A DNA stretch of 45,140 nt, taken from NCBI GenBank assembly GCA_002238445.1, contig MPML01000038.1, forward strand, positions 1 to 45,140, given 5' to 3'. Positions within the stretch are counted from its first letter, which is position 1. The number at the start of each line of letters is the position of its first letter. Below the pieces are notes generated by a model. That model was not told where the DNA came from and made no database searches. It saw nothing but the letters and a program-made list of their open reading frames with translations. The stretch comes from Caldilineaceae bacterium bin5 (lineage in GTDB: Bacteria > Chloroflexota > Anaerolineae > Caldilineales > Caldilineaceae). Positions 43,847-45,140 of the stretch are shown piece after piece. Made by a program: the position numbers and the translations under genes.

Positions 43847-43877
43847 GGAGGCTGGTTCTTGATAAGAACCAGCCTCC
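43847..43877 (+). promoter_or_regulatory. Long perfect hairpin after SBP5
   Basis: GGAGGCTGGTTCTT (43847-43860), loop GAT, AAGAACCAGCCTCC (43864-43877): a perfect 14-bp stem with a 3-nt loop, 29 nt after the SBP5 stop codon. TTTTT occurs 10 nt later (43888-43892), too far for a standard terminator. Confidence 0.7.
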
Positions 43878-43957
43878 GCGTTGACCATTTTTCTTGTATG
43901 GCGAGACTTGGTTCCTGACAGGGGCATAGGTTAAGCGGAGAAATATATTGTGCCCCG

Positions 43958-43985
43958 GAATCTCGCGGTAGCAGGCGCGAGATTC
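43958..43985 (+). terminator. Second hairpin between SBP5 and permease B
   Basis: Perfect 10-bp stem GAATCTCGCG (43958-43967) with CGCGAGATTC (43976-43985), 8-nt loop, followed by TCCTTTGTTCT. It could be a weak terminator or attenuator; the 283-bp gap 43818-44100 holds these two hairpins and no gene. Confidence 0.45.
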
Positions 43986-44100
43986 TCCTTTGTTCTGGGC
44001 TTCGTTACTCGCCAGACAGCGTGAGGAAATGCCTCAGAGAACGAACAGGAGAATGGAGTCAGCCGGTTTCGTTCTGCAAGCGTGACGAGGAGAATGCAGA

Positions 44101-45039
44101 TTGCTCAAATACTTAATCATGCGAGTGCTCGGCATCATCCCCCTGCTACTCGTGGTTCTTGTGATCATCTTCACTCTGGGCCACCTTGCTCCTGGCGACC
44201 CAATCGAGATGATGTATGAAAGTATGGAGACGGTGGTCGCGACGGAGGAGATGGTAGATCGGGCGCGGGCGCGACTCGGTCTTGATCAGCCGCTGCACGT
44301 GCAATTCATCCGATATGTGAGCAACGTTTTTCGAGGTGACCTGGGCGATTCGATTGTTCGCAGCCGGCCGGTATTGGGAATGATTCTGAAAGTTTTCCCA
44401 ATTTCTGCTCAGGTGGGGTTGTTGGCCTTCGTGGTTCTGGTTGTTACCGGTGTTCCACTAGGTGTGTTGGCGGCCGTCAAACAGAACACGGCGGTGGACT
44501 ATTTCATAGTCGGAGGGAGTCTTTTCCTGCGCACGGTACCCGTGTATGTACTCGCACCTCTGCTGTTCATCATTTTGGTGCTCAGGCTAGACCTAATGAA
44601 TGTTCCCTACGGTTGGAAAGGAATCACGCACCCGAATGTAATAATGCCGACGTTGATGTTGATCCTGTTTCCACTTGCAGTTGTGATCCGGCAGATGAGG
44701 GTCGGCATACTGGAAGTCGCGGAAAACGACTACGTTCGCACCGCACGGGCCAAAGGGCTCAGGGAACGACAGGTCATTCTGGGGCATGTCATGCGCAACG
44801 CCATCACACCGGTCGTAACCTCGCTGGGACTCATCGTCACAGGGCTGATAACTGGTTCAGTTTTTGTAGAGCAGATATTCGGTATTCCCGGATATGGAAA
44901 CTTGTTCGTTACGTCGCTCATTCAACGTGACTATCCGCTGATGATGGGCTGCACACTCTTTGGGGCATTTCTCATTATGATGAGCAACCTGATCGTGGAC
45001 TTCGTTTACCCGTTCCTGGATCCCAGAGTGACGCTGTGA
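44101..45039 (+). CDS. ABC transporter permease, DppB/OppB type (transporter 4)
   Basis: 312-aa permease, sister of the one at 19120. Both have MNVPxGWxG in the loop before the central helices, and the same end, VDFVYPFLDPRVTL against VDLIYPFLDPRIKFE. First helix GIIPLLLVVLVIIFTLGHLAP; loop LGLDQPLHVQFIRYVSNVFRGDLGDS; EAA-type loop NDYVRTARAKGLRERQVILGH. TTG 44101 is the start, with GAGGAG at 44087-44092 placed 8 nt upstream. The stop codon overlaps the GTG of the next gene by 4 nt (GTGA), the usual arrangement for coupled permease pairs. Confidence 0.92.
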   Translation: MLKYLIMRVLGIIPLLLVVLVIIFTLGHLAPGDPIEMMYESMETVVATEEMVDRARARLGLDQPLHVQFIRYVSNVFRGDLGDSIVRSRPVLGMILKVFPISAQVGLLAFVVLVVTGVPLGVLAAVKQNTAVDYFIVGGSLFLRTVPVYVLAPLLFIILVLRLDLMNVPYGWKGITHPNVIMPTLMLILFPLAVVIRQMRVGILEVAENDYVRTARAKGLRERQVILGHVMRNAITPVVTSLGLIVTGLITGSVFVEQIFGIPGYGNLFVTSLIQRDYPLMMGCTLFGAFLIMMSNLIVDFVYPFLDPRVTL

Positions 45040-45140
45040 CGAACCAAGCCTCGAAGAACGAGGACGAGCAATCTTCGTCAGAAATCAGGCGCAGAATTCT
45101 TGCTGAAGAGCTCGAAGAGCCGAGAGCCGGCCGAAGAGGC
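45036..45140 (+). CDS. Partial CDS, probable DppC-type permease N-terminus (transporter 4)
   Basis: An open frame from GTG 45036, overlapping the permease B stop, runs 35 codons to the window edge. It encodes a polar, acidic start (MTNQASKNEDEQSSSEIRRR then ILAEELEEPRAGRRG). This is like the N-terminal cytoplasmic tail of the DppC protein at 20164 (SSDQSSANNLSEELIAEDA). No membrane segment is reached, so the assignment rests on position and the similar tail. Confidence 0.6.
   Translation, partial: MTNQASKNEDEQSSSEIRRRILAEELEEPRAGRRG

Noticed and set aside
1..45140. tRNA, rRNA, known riboswitch, phage or integrase genes
   Set aside because: None seen on reading both strands; weak folded stretches in leaders do not match a riboswitch consensus that I can recognise.

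Overview
The window is about 58-60% GC by eye and almost entirely coding on the + strand. It looks like an accessory catabolic and uptake region of a free-living bacterium. Chloroflexota (Caldilinea/Anaerolineae-like) is my best guess. It rests on the Ala/Pro-rich linkers right after the lipobox Cys of the binding lipoproteins, on repeated family-5 solute-binding protein plus DppB/DppC sets, and on a luciferase-like F420/FMN oxidoreductase. This is inference: no rRNA, tRNA or other marker gene is present.

Layout. (A) 60-11457: a good promoter, solute-binding protein SBP1, permeases B and C, a class V PLP enzyme, an unrecognised 587-aa protein, two tandem Cys-type sulfatases and a luciferase-like oxidoreductase. 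(B) 11487-13391, minus strand: a PD-(D/E)XK-like protein and a Gfo/Idh/MocA-type protein lacking the catalytic Lys. (C) 13392-14057: a gene-free zone of short hairpins and tandem repeats. (D) 14058-24192: a FAD oxidoreductase, a promoter, two SBPs sharing one permease pair, two intact Gfo/Idh/MocA dehydrogenases and an unrecognised 242-aa protein. (E) 24294-26181: a FitAB/VapBC-type toxin-antitoxin pair with its own promoter and operator, then a decayed copy of the 242-aa gene with four in-frame stops. (F) 26182-29948: a Tat-exported SBP with permeases B and C. (G) 30022-41957: a MITE-like repeat, two tandem beta-propeller glycosidase-like proteins, a class III aminotransferase/aminomutase, a fused double amidohydrolase, a DegT-type aminotransferase, an overlapping amidohydrolase pair, another amidohydrolase and an M14-like peptidase. 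(H) 42024-45140: a possible 29-aa ORF, a fifth SBP, permease B and the first codons of what is probably permease C, cut by the window edge.

How it may work together (inference): four peptide/oligosaccharide-type ABC importers, none with ATPase genes here, bring in small organic solutes. Sulfatases, propeller enzymes and the peptidase trim them. Sugar-type dehydrogenases, PLP enzymes and metal-dependent amidohydrolases finish catabolism. The gene set suits sulfated and/or amino-substituted sugar conjugates, but the substrate cannot be read from the sequence.

Most unusual points: amidohydrolase barrels that have lost most metal ligands, each paired with an intact barrel, once as a fusion and once as overlapping genes; a roughly 290-bp repeat with terminal inverted repeats that encloses a far better conserved GC-rich double-hairpin core, which also occurs alone; and a different hairpin directly after every one of the five SBP genes.
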